Positions 1 through 10,973 of a stretch of DNA of 58,160 nucleotides are shown here, in pieces (the stretch's first letter is position 1; each line of letters opens with the position of its first letter). A program made the position numbers and the translations under genes. The stretch comes from Parachlorella kessleri. Lineage: Eukaryota; Chlorophyta; Trebouxiophyceae; Chlorellales; Chlorellaceae. A model generated the notes under the pieces. The model was not told the origin of the DNA. It saw nothing but the letters and a program-made list of their open reading frames with translations, and made no database searches. Where the stretch lies: assembly GCA_001598975.1 (NCBI GenBank), contig BBXU01001219.1, positions 1 to 58,160 on the forward strand, written 5' to 3'.

Positions 1-92
1 CCACACCCACACCCACACCCACACCCACACCCACGCGCACAGACACACCCCCCCCCCACCCACACACACACCCACACACACACAACACACAC
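1..92. repeat. CA-rich simple repeat, probably intronic
   Basis: (CCCACA)n and (CA)n tract at the extreme left edge. Read on the minus strand it follows directly after the GTGTGT donor of the last visible exon of the oxygenase gene, so it is most likely inside an intron. It is not the TTTAGGG or TTTTAGGG type of telomere repeat known from green algae. Confidence 0.8.
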
Positions 93-3000
93 CTGGCGTG
101 GCCAGCAGCTCCCGCAGCTGTCGTAGTGCTGTCAGGTCCTTGTCATGCTTTGCGACAGCTTGATCATAGCTGCCCATGTGCTTCGTGATGACCAGGGCAA
201 ATGTCCGCCCCAACTTGTCCTCGGTGCAGTTCACATCTGCCCTTGCTTTCCTCAGCTGGCTGTATGGGAACGAAATGAAACCCACCCCCGCTTATGCTTA
301 GTGCTGCTGCTTGTCACTGACTAGGTGCTGACAGAAGTAGGTGTGGTGTGGTGATATGTCGAGAAGGTACATGAGGCTTACAAATAGATGCGTATTCAGC
401 CCAGAACGAACAGCACAACTGGACAGCAGTGTCACAGAGGCTTCACATCGTATCGTGAACAGCAACGCATGCACACCAGTGGCCCATTGCGCGGTATGTG
501 TGATATACCTACGGCTGCAAGGCATGCACATAGGGACATACTGACCTTTGCACATGTTTCCGCCGTTTCCCTGCCCAAACAAAGCGGGCCTCCCTTTTGT
601 TGGGATCTTTCAAGAAGATCTGCATGGGACACAGGGGTGTCAGAGAGACGGTAGCCAGGAGACGCTTTGAGGTGGTGAAGAGTGCGTCCAGGTCTAGAAG
701 CAGTCTTTGCTGTATTGACACAGTTTTCCGTCCAGAAAGCCCAGAAAGCCCAGCCAAGCCAGGGCGGTAGTGCACCATGTGTGGGGCCAGATTGCGGCAG
801 GAGATTCTTTCTCCAACCGGGCGCAGCTCCTGGGAACTCACCCCTAGTGCTGAAAGAACTCTGCATGTGCGTCCGCAGCCTCCAACCTAGTTTTGTTACA
901 GTGGGGAGGCTGTTTGGGAGGTGCAACCGCCCTAGACCTAGGTCTAGACAGCCGCTGCTCACGCCACACGACAGAACTTGCTCTGCACTGCACAATGACG
1001 TACCACGTGCAGGCACGTGAATTGCCTGGAGCTCAGATGGGTCCCCAACCCACCGAGGCTTCCCCACAGTCTGCGCAGGGGCAGGTCATCTTGATGGCCC
1101 ACGACTCAGGCGCCTTGGGCTTGGGTCCACACCGCTGCTCCAGGGCCGCGGTCACATGCGCCAGCAGCCGGCAGAAGGGCTGGCAGCCTGCGGGCAGGGA
1201 AGAGTTGGAGTAGGCGTTCCAGGGGCTGCTCTGAGCAAGCATGTGAAAGTGCGGGGCAGGCTGCAAGGCGCACCCCATCGCGGGGGATTTGCGGCAGCAT
1301 GGTCAGGTGGTGATACGATGATAGAGTAGCGCAGACTGGATTAGGCTGTGATGCATGCCCCCCAGGGCCTCAGCCTTGGCGAATGGGCTACCCCTGCAGG
1401 GCTTGGAAGCTGCTTGCAGTGTGCCAACCAGGGGCGTACAGCGGCAACGGAGGAGCTCCCGCCTCTCTTTGGTGCCAGCAGCAGTTGGCTTATGCGCTGG
1501 CAAACTAGCAGGGCAGCCTCACACATCGCCAGTGTGAGCCGCCCCTAGCTTGCCAAATTCACTTTGAAATATTTTGAGCTGCATACGGCCAACACAATAC
1601 AATTACACCCCCGGGCCTTTCACTACCTCCCTCCCTCCCTGCTGCCTCCCTCTGCCCTGCGCCCGGTGCATCATGTTGGCAGGCATGCCTGGCTGCATGC
1701 ATGTGGGCGGTGCAACCTCTGCTCAACCACACGAGACGACCCATGCTAGATCCACACAACAAGCCCACATGCCTGATGCCTCCTCCTTCCCCAGAAGCTG
1801 TACTATGATGGGGCAGGCGGGCAGCAGGGCCGCATCCAGGGAGAAGCGCTCCGGGCGGCTTAGCACAGCGTCCACAGCGGCGCCCAACATGTGCTCCCAG
1901 CCTGCGGGCCAGGCAGCTGGTCGGCTGTTGATGAGCAGTGGGTAAGCTGTGGTTCTTGCCAGGAGCCTTCTTGTCCAAATCCACAAGAGCTGCTTCCGCC
2001 CTCCTCTAGCACTCCGTCACACAGTGCTTGCCAAGTGCAATACCCCACTTTACTTCCACCATATCTTGGCACCTCATGTCATATGCCACCCACGTCACCT
2101 GGAACCAAATGCAGGCCTGCCACCAAGCGCCCCACAAACCAGCCCGGCCCCTACCGCTTCTTAGCCAGCCTCTCCAGGTCATACGGGCTGCCCCAGCCCG
2201 ACCGCCGCATGTTTCGCTCTCGCTGGAGCTTGGCGGTTACTGCTTCAGCCAGAGCAAGCAGCACTGGGAGCACCTCGGGGCTGCCGCGGGCTGCGATGGG
2301 TAGGAGGGGAGAGACCATGAGAGCATGATGCAACATGTTGTGTGGCTCTGTAATGAAGGCGGCACCCACGCAGCATGACGTGTGACGATGACTGCTGGCG
2401 TCTGGCAGCGTCAATTAGTACCTCAAAATGCACAACCACGAGTCAGCCGGGTGCCCAGCAGTGCAAAAGACTTCACTCCATGCGCAAATCAAGCAGTAAA
2501 ACCTTCACGAGCTGCTTCTGCTGCTGCTGCAAGTAGGGTATGCAGCACACACCACCTGCTAGAGCCCGACTGTCAAGCTGCAGGTTGGCCGAACGCAGCT
2601 TTCCAAACCCACCTGCTGTTGCCAGGTGGTACAGCAAGCCCACCAGCTGGGTCAGCCCTTTCCTCAAGGCAGCAGTGGCTTGAATTAACTCCTCCAGGGG
2701 TTCCTTCATGGCAGCCCAGCCATAGTGCTGGCACAGCCTCAGGATGTCAGGGAACAAAGCCAGGCGAAGCTTGCCTGCACATTGCAACAAGGGGGAGGGG
2801 AGGCTGGTATGACCTGACCTGACCCAACGGCATGGTGCCCAGCACTTGCGTGGTACTGTGTTGTCTTAATGAGCAAGAGGCCAGGCACAGGCTCCGGCGC
2901 AACACACAGGTTCAGGGAGCACCAGAGAGGAGGACTCTCCTGTGAGGGAGGGAGCGTGGCTTGAGCCTCATTGGGTATGTGGAAAGACCAGGTATGGGAC

Positions 3001-4662
3001 AAGCAGCTGCAGCCCTGCCTGGAAGAAGGTGTCAGAACAGTCAGAGGGCAGCAGCATGCGCTCCTCTAATGCGAGTAAACCTGGCCCCACCACAACTGCC
3101 TCCCAGCTGCTCATTCGAAAACCAGGTAGCCCCAAAAACCACGTACCCACATGAACAAGGCAGGTTACCTTCACCTGGCATGGCCTGAGCGAGGAAGCGC
3201 CTCGCCAGCTCAGCGTCTCCCAAGCGCAGCAGGCAGCCCAGCATGGCCCTCACGCAGGGCACCGACACCTCGGCCTCCTGGGGGTCCCCTTGGCTGCCAA
3301 TGTCCCCAGCATCCTCCCCTGATGAGTCATCATCCCCTGCCTCCTCCTCCTCATCCTCACACACAGCGTCATCAAAGCTAAAGGCGGGTCGCCCAGCGCC
3401 CTTGCGGACCGCCCTCAGCGGGAGGCCCCCGGCGGAACCTGACCCTGACAGGTCCTCGCTGCCGGAGCCGCCGTTGCTGTCACTGCCCCCTGCCGCGCCC
3501 TCACTCTCCTCCTCCTCTTCTTCTTCTGGTTCTTCTGCCTCCTCCAGGTCTCGCACCGCGTCAGAAAAGCCGTACCCAGCCCGCCCCGCGCCCTTCCGGG
3601 CCGCCATAATGCCGGTACAAAGGGCAGGCGGCACGTCCCCAGGGGATCCTCCCCAAGAAGTAACTAGCCCCAGCACTCTTGGGGGATGCTCTGGTTCAGA
3701 CTCCTCCTCATCTTCTGAGCTGCCCTCATACCGAGGCCAGCTTCTCCAGTGCTTGCGGTGCAGCCGGGCAGTGGCCATGTAGTCGGTTATAGCTGCTGCA
3801 CACTGGCGCTCTGGCGCCCCCGGGGGGCCCTGCATGGAAGGCGGAAGCGAAGCAGCTAAATTTTTTGTTGAGGGGGCCCTTATGCCCTATTTGCTTCCAC
3901 TGGAAGGGCAAGACGTGCAAGTGTGGGTATTTCAGGAGATTCCCTGTGTTCTATGTCCACAGGGCTTTGCTGGGGTTGCAGAACGCAGTAGCACATGTGT
4001 GACGGTTCAGCTACCCAACGCTGCCTCAAAGTCCTGTGCCGCAAGACACCATCTCACCCTCTGCAGGTAGAGGACCCCCCAGCCCCTGCCAACCCCTTGT
4101 GGGTAATACAAGCTGAGGGAAAATTTCTCACTTGCGCCAGCCGCTCCTCCAGCCATGCAGTCGTGCCTTGGATGTTGACGCGGCACATGTTGGCATACGC
4201 TTTGCTGGAGGGCCACATGACCAGCGCAGCGCAGCGGTACCACCTGCAGCATGCAGTACAACGCACTGTACCGCACTGGGTCGCACCTCATAGCGTCCCA
4301 GTCTGCTGGCACACTTCTGGTCTCCTCATGACACCCTGCCGCCCTGGAACGCAATCAAGAGCCAGCATATTCCAGTATCAGCCCTCACACAGAACCACGC
4401 CACCCTATCGTGTGGCATAGTTGAGAAGTCCCGCTGAGTGTGAACCTCAGCGCGCCTGAACCCTGAGCGGTGATTTCCCAGCATGGTCCTTGCTAGCCAC
4501 CACTGGCAGTTTGTCGGGTGTCGTGCAAACAAGGCCACGTGTTAGCGCGCTGCAGGCGACTCTCGGAGACTGGACGAGGTCTTCAGGGAAGTGTCCCGTC
4601 AGACTCAGCAGCTGGCCTCCTTCACTTACTTGTCCAGGGTCATGGACATCTCAACAACTACT

Positions 4663-4694
<32 letters not shown>

Positions 4695-7600
4695 CTTCCA
4701 GGGTCATGGCCATCTGAAAAACTACCAGCCAGCCAGCCAGCCAGCCAGCCCTTCACTTACTTGTCCAGGGTGGTTCCCTCGTTCCCGGTGGGTTCCACTC
4801 GCTGATCGGACTCCTTCAGGGTATCTAGGAACTCTTCATCCTGCACAGGCATGGATCCAGGGTATCTAGGAACTCCATGCCAGTCGGCCTCCTCCAAGTT
4901 TCTTAAGGAACTCCTCGCTCTGCACATGCATGGTTCCAGGCTTGGGTCCCTTCGTTATAGTGCGTGACTGAGGAAATAAGAATCAAGTTCGCACTTCCTG
5001 TCAGCTCACATCAGTACACATGAATGAGTCCATTACACCTTGGGCCTCCTCCTGTCACCTGCAGTATCTCTTCCTCTGCATCCACCCTCATTCTCCTTGC
5101 GGCAACACCAGGCCCAGTGAGAGGGACCACGCTTGAGAGCTGCAACACAAGGAGCAGCTGTCAAGCCTAGCTACACAGCTTGGATATGGGACAGACCACC
5201 CCCAGTCCTGTACATCAACAGCCAGAGGGGAGCCGGTGGCTGCCCAAGCGACCTCATAACATGAGCAGGTGGTTGACAGGCCATACAGTTGCTGGCAAAA
5301 TGTTTGTTTTAATCCTGTCACAAGTGCCACCTGTCTGACCCTCTCCCTGACCGCTACCTCGTAAGTTGCAACAAACCGCACAATGATGGTGCGCTGCAAC
5401 CTGGTTAAACTGCACCTTGTACGTGGTTTCCGTGACCTCTTCAAAGTCGACCTCAGCTTCATCGTAGGCTATGCCGTAGCGCGCGCTGCAGTCCACACAG
5501 TGCCGCCAAGGTCGGCCCACCAAGCACGTATGGATGGCCCACAAAGTCTTGTGTTTCTCGCTTGTTCGAGGCGTGTCAGACTGGGGCATATCAAACTTTT
5601 ACCCTTTTTCCACTACCCAATGCACAGCATTGCAATAACAGCCACAGCACTGTGCTGGCATTGCAAAATGGACCCATACCCCCCCCCCCCCCTTCCCCCT
5701 CGCCTCGATGCCAATGCCTCTTACACAGTTCAGGTGGTAGCCCGCGGTAGATTGATTTGCAGTACGCAGCCACAACTCACTCCTCGTCCACGTCATATGT
5801 GTAGCCGCTCTCGTGCTTGGTCAAAACCGCCAGGTTCACTTCCAGCCCTCCCCCTGCCGCGTCTAGCAGCAGGTCAGCGGCAGCACGGTCGCGTCCCTTG
5901 AGGCTCTGCTTCCCCTTAAGTCCACTCCTTGTGTACCTGCACAGAGCATAACTGCATAGCCCATGTCAGCCCAGGATACCGGACCTCCTCTCTGATCGCA
6001 TTACTTGCCACCCTAAGAGAGACGAGGAGGAGATGGGGGGACAGAGGTAACCACCACAGCGGCGTTGAAGAATGAAGTAATGAGGCTGCATCATCGGTAG
6101 TATCATGTCCAACGCCCCCACCTGTGCTCAAGCACATAGCACAGCTTCTCAGGCCCGCTCTTGTCGGCTGCCCACTCCTGTACCGCCCTCTTCACTGCCT
6201 GTACCGCCCCCCCAGTGGGGTCGCCGGCGGAGGGTGGCGGGCCCTGATCCCCGCAGACCAGGTTGTAGATCAAGCATAGTCGGTAGCCGCTCTTTACTGG
6301 TTTCACCTCATGCTCGCAGTCTGCAGGGCGAGCACATGCGGACAGCACAGCAGCTCTGAGAGGGTCAGGGCTAGAGTGCAAGGAGGGCAGGCGGTGTCCA
6401 GCAATGCCTGTGTGACACACTGTGAGGTCGACCACAGGGTCAACAGTGTGCCAGCCATAACAGCATGATGGACAGGCAGTGAGCAGCACAATGCTCAGCG
6501 GCATGGGATTAACCTGCTGCCAGCTGCCCTTGTGTGCCTCTATGAGTGACCGGCAAGCAGCTAAATACCGGCATACGCCTCATAGAGAGGTGGTCCAGGG
6601 CAACAAGTAGCTAGTCCCTGCTTGGCTTGTTGCCCTCACACAGAGTGGGAGCGCCTACCCGTGTAGAAGGCAGAGTAGCAGATGTGGTATGCCGCGTCTG
6701 GTGCCACATCAAAGCACTTTGTCTTGCCGCCATGGCGAACCACCAGCTCCCCGCCCTGCACGGCAGCAACGACAGTGTAGAGCTAACACCGAGGTTATGC
6801 GACGGCCTCTGCAGCTCTGGAACTCCCATGATGGCTCACGTATCATGGACACATGCCCGCCCACCCCACGGCATGCCTGAGCTCTGTCAGAGTCGACCAC
6901 CAGGGGATCCAAGTATCTGGTGCTAGTTGTGGCTACCCAGAGCGGTGGGCTTTGACAGCCGCCGTGCAGTCCGGCTCAGCAATGGCTGCATGATGCAGGT
7001 ATGAGAACTTGCATGAACCTTGTTCGACAGGAAGGAACGTTATATCTGGCGAGGCATGCGGACCCTCAGCCGAAGGGTTACCACCCACCTCAAAAGCGCA
7101 GGGCAGTAGGATATCCATTGTGCCAAACATGCCTTCCACCTGCAATGCAAGAAGTAAGTACCGCCAGCCCTCAGAGGCTTTGCTGCTCCTGACTCACTGC
7201 CACAGCGACAAGCCCGTCAGCACCAGCACAGCCGCACAGACGACCGCCTAATCCCCATCACTGCTGCCACGCCACCAATTGGGAGCCCTGCCAGTACTAC
7301 CTTTGTAACACTGCCCACCGGTAGTCTGCTCATTTCTGTCATGAATGAAGGCAGCTATACACTACACCCCTGCCTATCCCAACGTGAAAAACTCACCTTT
7401 TCAGTGTCCCTGTGGGGGACAAAGTGGCCTCCCGTCTCATACAGGAGCAGCTTGTAGAGCTGGGCATACACCTGCAGAGCTGCACTCACTCCCAGCCCCT
7501 TGCAGCACTTCTCAACTGCGCCTGCTAGCAGGCTTGCCCACTCTGCAAGGCATGAAAAGCGCAGAAGGGAGACTTTGACCCTGGGTTCAATTTGGGAGCA

Positions 7601-8081
7601 CAGTGGTGGTGGTGTGGAAGGGGGCTGGGGGGCTTAGCCTTCTGCAGCTACCGTTATAGACAGTCGTTTCACCTGGGTTTACTGGCCCAAGAGGAATATT
7701 TCTGTGTAGTAGACTCGCGCGGCTGACCAACAGATATGTTTCTACACACCCTCCACAGACCCTTGGCCTGCCTAGACTAGCCTCCCTCCACCCACCTGTC
7801 GTATTGCAAAACGTAACCTTGGAAGCGTCTAGCTGCCATGTATCCCTGACAGCCTTATCCAGCTTCGTTTCCTCCCCTTTGCCATACGGCGCTGGTTCGC
7901 AGCAGACCTTAATCGCCTCGGCATGCACCGCTGTTAGGGGCAGTCCCACGGGGCCGACTCCCTCAACCTCAAGCCCCGGGAATATGCTCTCCAACGTGCC
8001 GGACACAGCATAGTCTCCTGCAGGCCCCACGCTATCCAGCGCTTGCCTCAGCTTATGTCGATAGGCCGGATCTGGAGCCAT
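93..8081 (-). CDS. 2-oxoglutarate/Fe(II)-dependent oxygenase-like protein, many exons, 3' end off the window
   Basis: Best exon chain: 8081-7796, 7542-7397, 7139-7089, 6755-6659, 6320-6122, 5936-5781, 5485-5401, 5139-5059, 4840-4761, 4243-4132, 3829-3175, about 3080-3000, 2774-2556, 2290-2155, 1924 to about 1815, about 1467-1317, 1187-1054, 619-546, 259-93. The first ten join in perfect phase; the exons at 3080, 1924 and 1467 are uncertain. The N-terminal 250 residues form a prolyl-4-hydroxylase-type 2OG-Fe(II) domain. Iron ligands are H139 and D141 (PHRDTEK) and H197 (DCEHEV), and R207 (SGYR) binds 2-oxoglutarate. Further family blocks follow: GNEG, WYRCAALVMWP, a Cys-rich CPCADCGE and FLKDPNKREARF, as in long fungal and plant members. 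The exon at 3829-3175 is acidic and low-complexity. The last exon ends at a donor in a CA-rich tract, so a short C-terminal exon lies outside. The substrate is unknown. The start at 8081 is the only ATG upstream of the conserved region. Confidence 0.85.
4620..4771. repeat. CCAG microsatellite inside a duplicated exon edge
   Basis: Two blocks of (CCAG)n, around 4667-4696 and 4727-4750, lie between two copies of the segment CTTCACTTACTTGTCCAGGG (4620 and 4751). That segment is the exon end plus GTAAGT donor of the oxygenase exon 4840-4761 read on the minus strand. The distal copy is not needed for the reading frame. Confidence 0.75.
5679..5692. repeat. homopolymer C tract in an intron
   Basis: A run of about 14 C residues in the intron between the oxygenase exons 5936-5781 and 5485-5401. 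On the coding strand it is a G tract. Its length may be unreliable in the assembly. Confidence 0.7.
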
Positions 8082-8796
8082 GGCAAGGAACTAGCACGCA
8101 CCAAGCGCGTCGCTGGTCGCCTAGTATGATCACAATGAGCAGTTGCTGATGGATCGCCGAACCCAAGCCTAACCCTTTGGATCTGCATGGACTGCTGACC
8201 TGGCCTGTGCTGCCCCTGCTGCCCAGACTGTAGGGCGCCACGGCCAACTATGGGCAACTTTGGGCGCCAGGCTCTTCAGATGTCAGACACGACTATAACA
8301 CCGCAATCTTGCCAGCTGCATATAATCGACAGGAAGAGCGTCGTCTTGTTACACAGCCTTTCTCCCAGCCAAATCCAACAGCCCAGGCACACTCCTGCTT
8401 GCCATCTCAACAACATCCTGCGTACTACAATGTCCTAGTAGTAGGACTCTTCATTCACAGCTGCACTCAAAGCAGCATCACAAAGATACATCAAGCGTTA
8501 TCGTAGATGGTAATATTAAATATATCATGGAGACAGGGAGCCTGCATGAACCCCTTCCTATATAGGCCTCAAGTACACAAGAGATGTAAAGAAGATATCA
8601 GCCGATGGACTCTATACAAGAAGTAATCCGAATAAAGAATGCACATCTATCACTTGTCCCTACTGAAGGGCAGCCTATTACTCTCACAAGTCGTTGCGCC
8701 GCTTGCCTCACCAGTGGAGCCGGTCCTGGACAGACGTGAGGGCAATCGCTCCATCACCCAGATAATGCTTAGCCGCGGTTGCCTACCTGGCACTAC
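8082..8796. other. intergenic region between two minus-strand genes
   Basis: About 715 bp between the start of the oxygenase gene (8081) and the stop of the next minus-strand gene (8797). It should hold the oxygenase promoter and the 3' UTR of the upstream gene. The part around 8500-8640 is AT-rich. I see no coding exon, RNA gene or strong repeat here. Confidence 0.5.
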
Positions 8797-10643
8797 TCAG
8801 TACCACTTCATGCCGGGTTTAAGGGCCTCATACTGACGGTTGGGCAGCGACAGAGGGAAGCCATAGCCAAGTCCCGCCGCGACTATGCCCTGCTGCGCAG
8901 CTTCCCTCCTGGCCGTTGCCTGCAACCCCATTCTTTTTTAATGCTTAGAGTCTGGAACTGTCATGGCCCTTGTATATAACAGGCATCCGGCATAACACAA
9001 GCGAGCAAGATCCTCTGTCCAACAGCACTCCGGTGGAACACTCACCGACATTCCGTGGGGCCACTTGGCCGCCAGCAGCACCTCCCGGTCCTGCTGGGCC
9101 TGCCTCTCCGCAGTGCGCTGGGCAGCAATCTTGGCATAGGTCCGCTTCTTCACATCATCCCTGTAGGAGAGGTGAACAGCAAGGTTTGTCGGCCAGGTAT
9201 GAGCTGCTGCAGTCCATCACAAGCTCTTCTTCTGGTTTCAAGTGGTAGGAGTGGTGGGCTGCCTAGGGAGCATCATCTCTAGGTAGCAATGCGTCTTGCA
9301 TGGTGCGCCACGCCACTTTGTCTTCAGTGATGAGCTACTATCCAACGCAGTCACATGCCTGGCTAGGATATCGTGCTGTGTGGCCCCCTTATCACAACCG
9401 CCAAACAACCCATCTGCAGACACTTGCGCCAACTCACATGTCAGGCGTGGTGCAGCGCTTGTGCTCAAAAGCTGCACGAGCCTGGAACCGAGGGCTGCTG
9501 GCCGCCTGGATGGGCTGGTTCCACATGTTCCAAGAGGTGGGGCTCATGCTGGGAGGGGCAGTCTGCGGCCGCTCCTGAGAAAACATAGGATCGCTTTCGA
9601 GCATCAAAGTGGCTGTGCCTCCGCACAAGTTGCCAATCGGCTCCCGAGAACCGCTAATACAAATAACGCCTCTGGAGCAGGCAGCAACGAGCAAACTGAA
9701 TGTTGCACCTTGCCAGCTGCACGAAACCATTCAACCCTATGTGTGTAGAAGGCACAGCCAATAGAAAAGATTGACCCAAGGAACGTTACCATGTGGCAGC
9801 CAAACATCGGAAGTGTGCGTGTTTTGTAGTGTTTGCACCTGGGGCGATAAGGTGCCAGGGCGGGGGGTGGAGGGCCGAGAGGACCCCTCTGGATCGTCAT
9901 GCTTCCAGGCCAGGAAGTTGTCTGTGGAGGTCCCCAGGTGCGCAAGCCTTTGCGTACGGCGGCAGCGCTCCGCTGCACGCTCCTGCAGAACCACATGCAT
10001 TTGTGGCATCACCGGCTTGAGCATGTCAACTGAGTAGTAATACTATATACAGCAAACGAAAACGCCTCTGACATTTCCTCACCACGCACGAGAGGTGGAG
10101 GCGCTGCAGCCTGAAGCACCGGCACAGAAGTCACCCATGAACCCTGCAAACCTACCCAGGAGGCATTGAAGCCCTTGGCACGCTCCTCAGCCCGCACGTT
10201 GGCCAGATAGAGATAAAAGGCGTCGTGACGGCGGCCAGCGGGGGCTGAGTTCATGCGCTCCTGCAATACCTCGTTCTCGGCTTGCTTAGCTGCCTCGTAA
10301 TCCCAGCGAAGCACTCTCAGACTGGGCTTGTCCAGCATACCCAGTGACAGCGTGCCTGCAGGAGTTGGTGACGTACGTCAGCGGTGGCTTTAAACCAAAC
10401 TCAGGGTCTAGCGGGATGCAGCGCACCTGCGTTGCTGAAGTGAAGGCTCCCTTTGGGCACCTCAAACCTATCCTGCAAGGACAATGGGCAAGTGCACAGT
10501 CAGTCTAGCCGCCAGGCGGAGGTTCCATCCTGAGTACCAAGTACACATCCCTAGATGGGCGCGGCCCTGGCAACACGTGCCTTCGGGGTTGCCTTGGCCA
10601 TGTCGATAACCTTAACCTTGGGAGAGCTCTGACTGTCAGCCAT
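8797..10643 (-). CDS. unrecognised charged protein, about seven exons
   Basis: Exons supported by phase: 10472-10427, 10355-10156, 9982-9839 (or to 9790), about 9690-9438, 9160-9046 and 8919-8797 with a TGA stop. A short first exon starts with ATG at 10643, but its donor is not certain. The protein is about 270 residues, rich in Arg, Glu, Gln and Ala, with no signal peptide or membrane segment. It has helical stretches such as RWDYEAAKQAENEVLQER and KRTYAKIAAQRTAERQAQQ, a Pro/Ser/Trp-rich middle, and a compact C-terminus ending LKPGMKWY. The clean exon phases argue for a real gene. I do not recognise the family. Its mix of charged helices and aromatic/Pro motifs resembles small axonemal or cytoskeleton-associated proteins, but that is only an impression. 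It is transcribed away from the glycosyltransferase gene that starts 331 bp upstream. Confidence 0.6.
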
Positions 10644-10973
10644 CTTGCGCTCCACAGCAAGTTTGGTCCCTTACGGGGGGTTCAGAACCAGGTTAGGTAG
10701 GCTGCGCTCAGAGCACCCCACACCCTTGCCTGCTTACCAAGTTACTTATTCCTACTAGTGGGAGCTATATAGCCTACAGAACGTGAAAACGAGGTAAATA
10801 TAGAGAACCCCAAGTCTTACTACAAATTTGTCTTGTTGGGCGGGAGGGATGTCTTTCAAGCCTCGCAGAGCTCCGTCAGGCATCCCCTCTTCTTGTTGTA
10901 ACAAAGTAACCTTAGGTACCGATGGAGCGCTGTTGTTGATCAGCCTCAGTAGTGGCTTGAAGCCACTAGAGCG
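10644..10973. promoter_or_regulatory. divergent promoter region
   Basis: 330 bp between the start codons of two divergent genes, at 10643 on the minus strand and 10974 on the plus strand, so it should hold both 5' UTRs and promoters. TATA-like stretches (AGCTATATAGCC near 10763, AAATATAG near 10797) are visible. There is no coding evidence. Confidence 0.5.

Noticed and set aside
1..92. Telomere or subtelomere
   Set aside because: The repeat is CCCACA/CA, not an algal telomere unit, and it follows directly after an exon donor.
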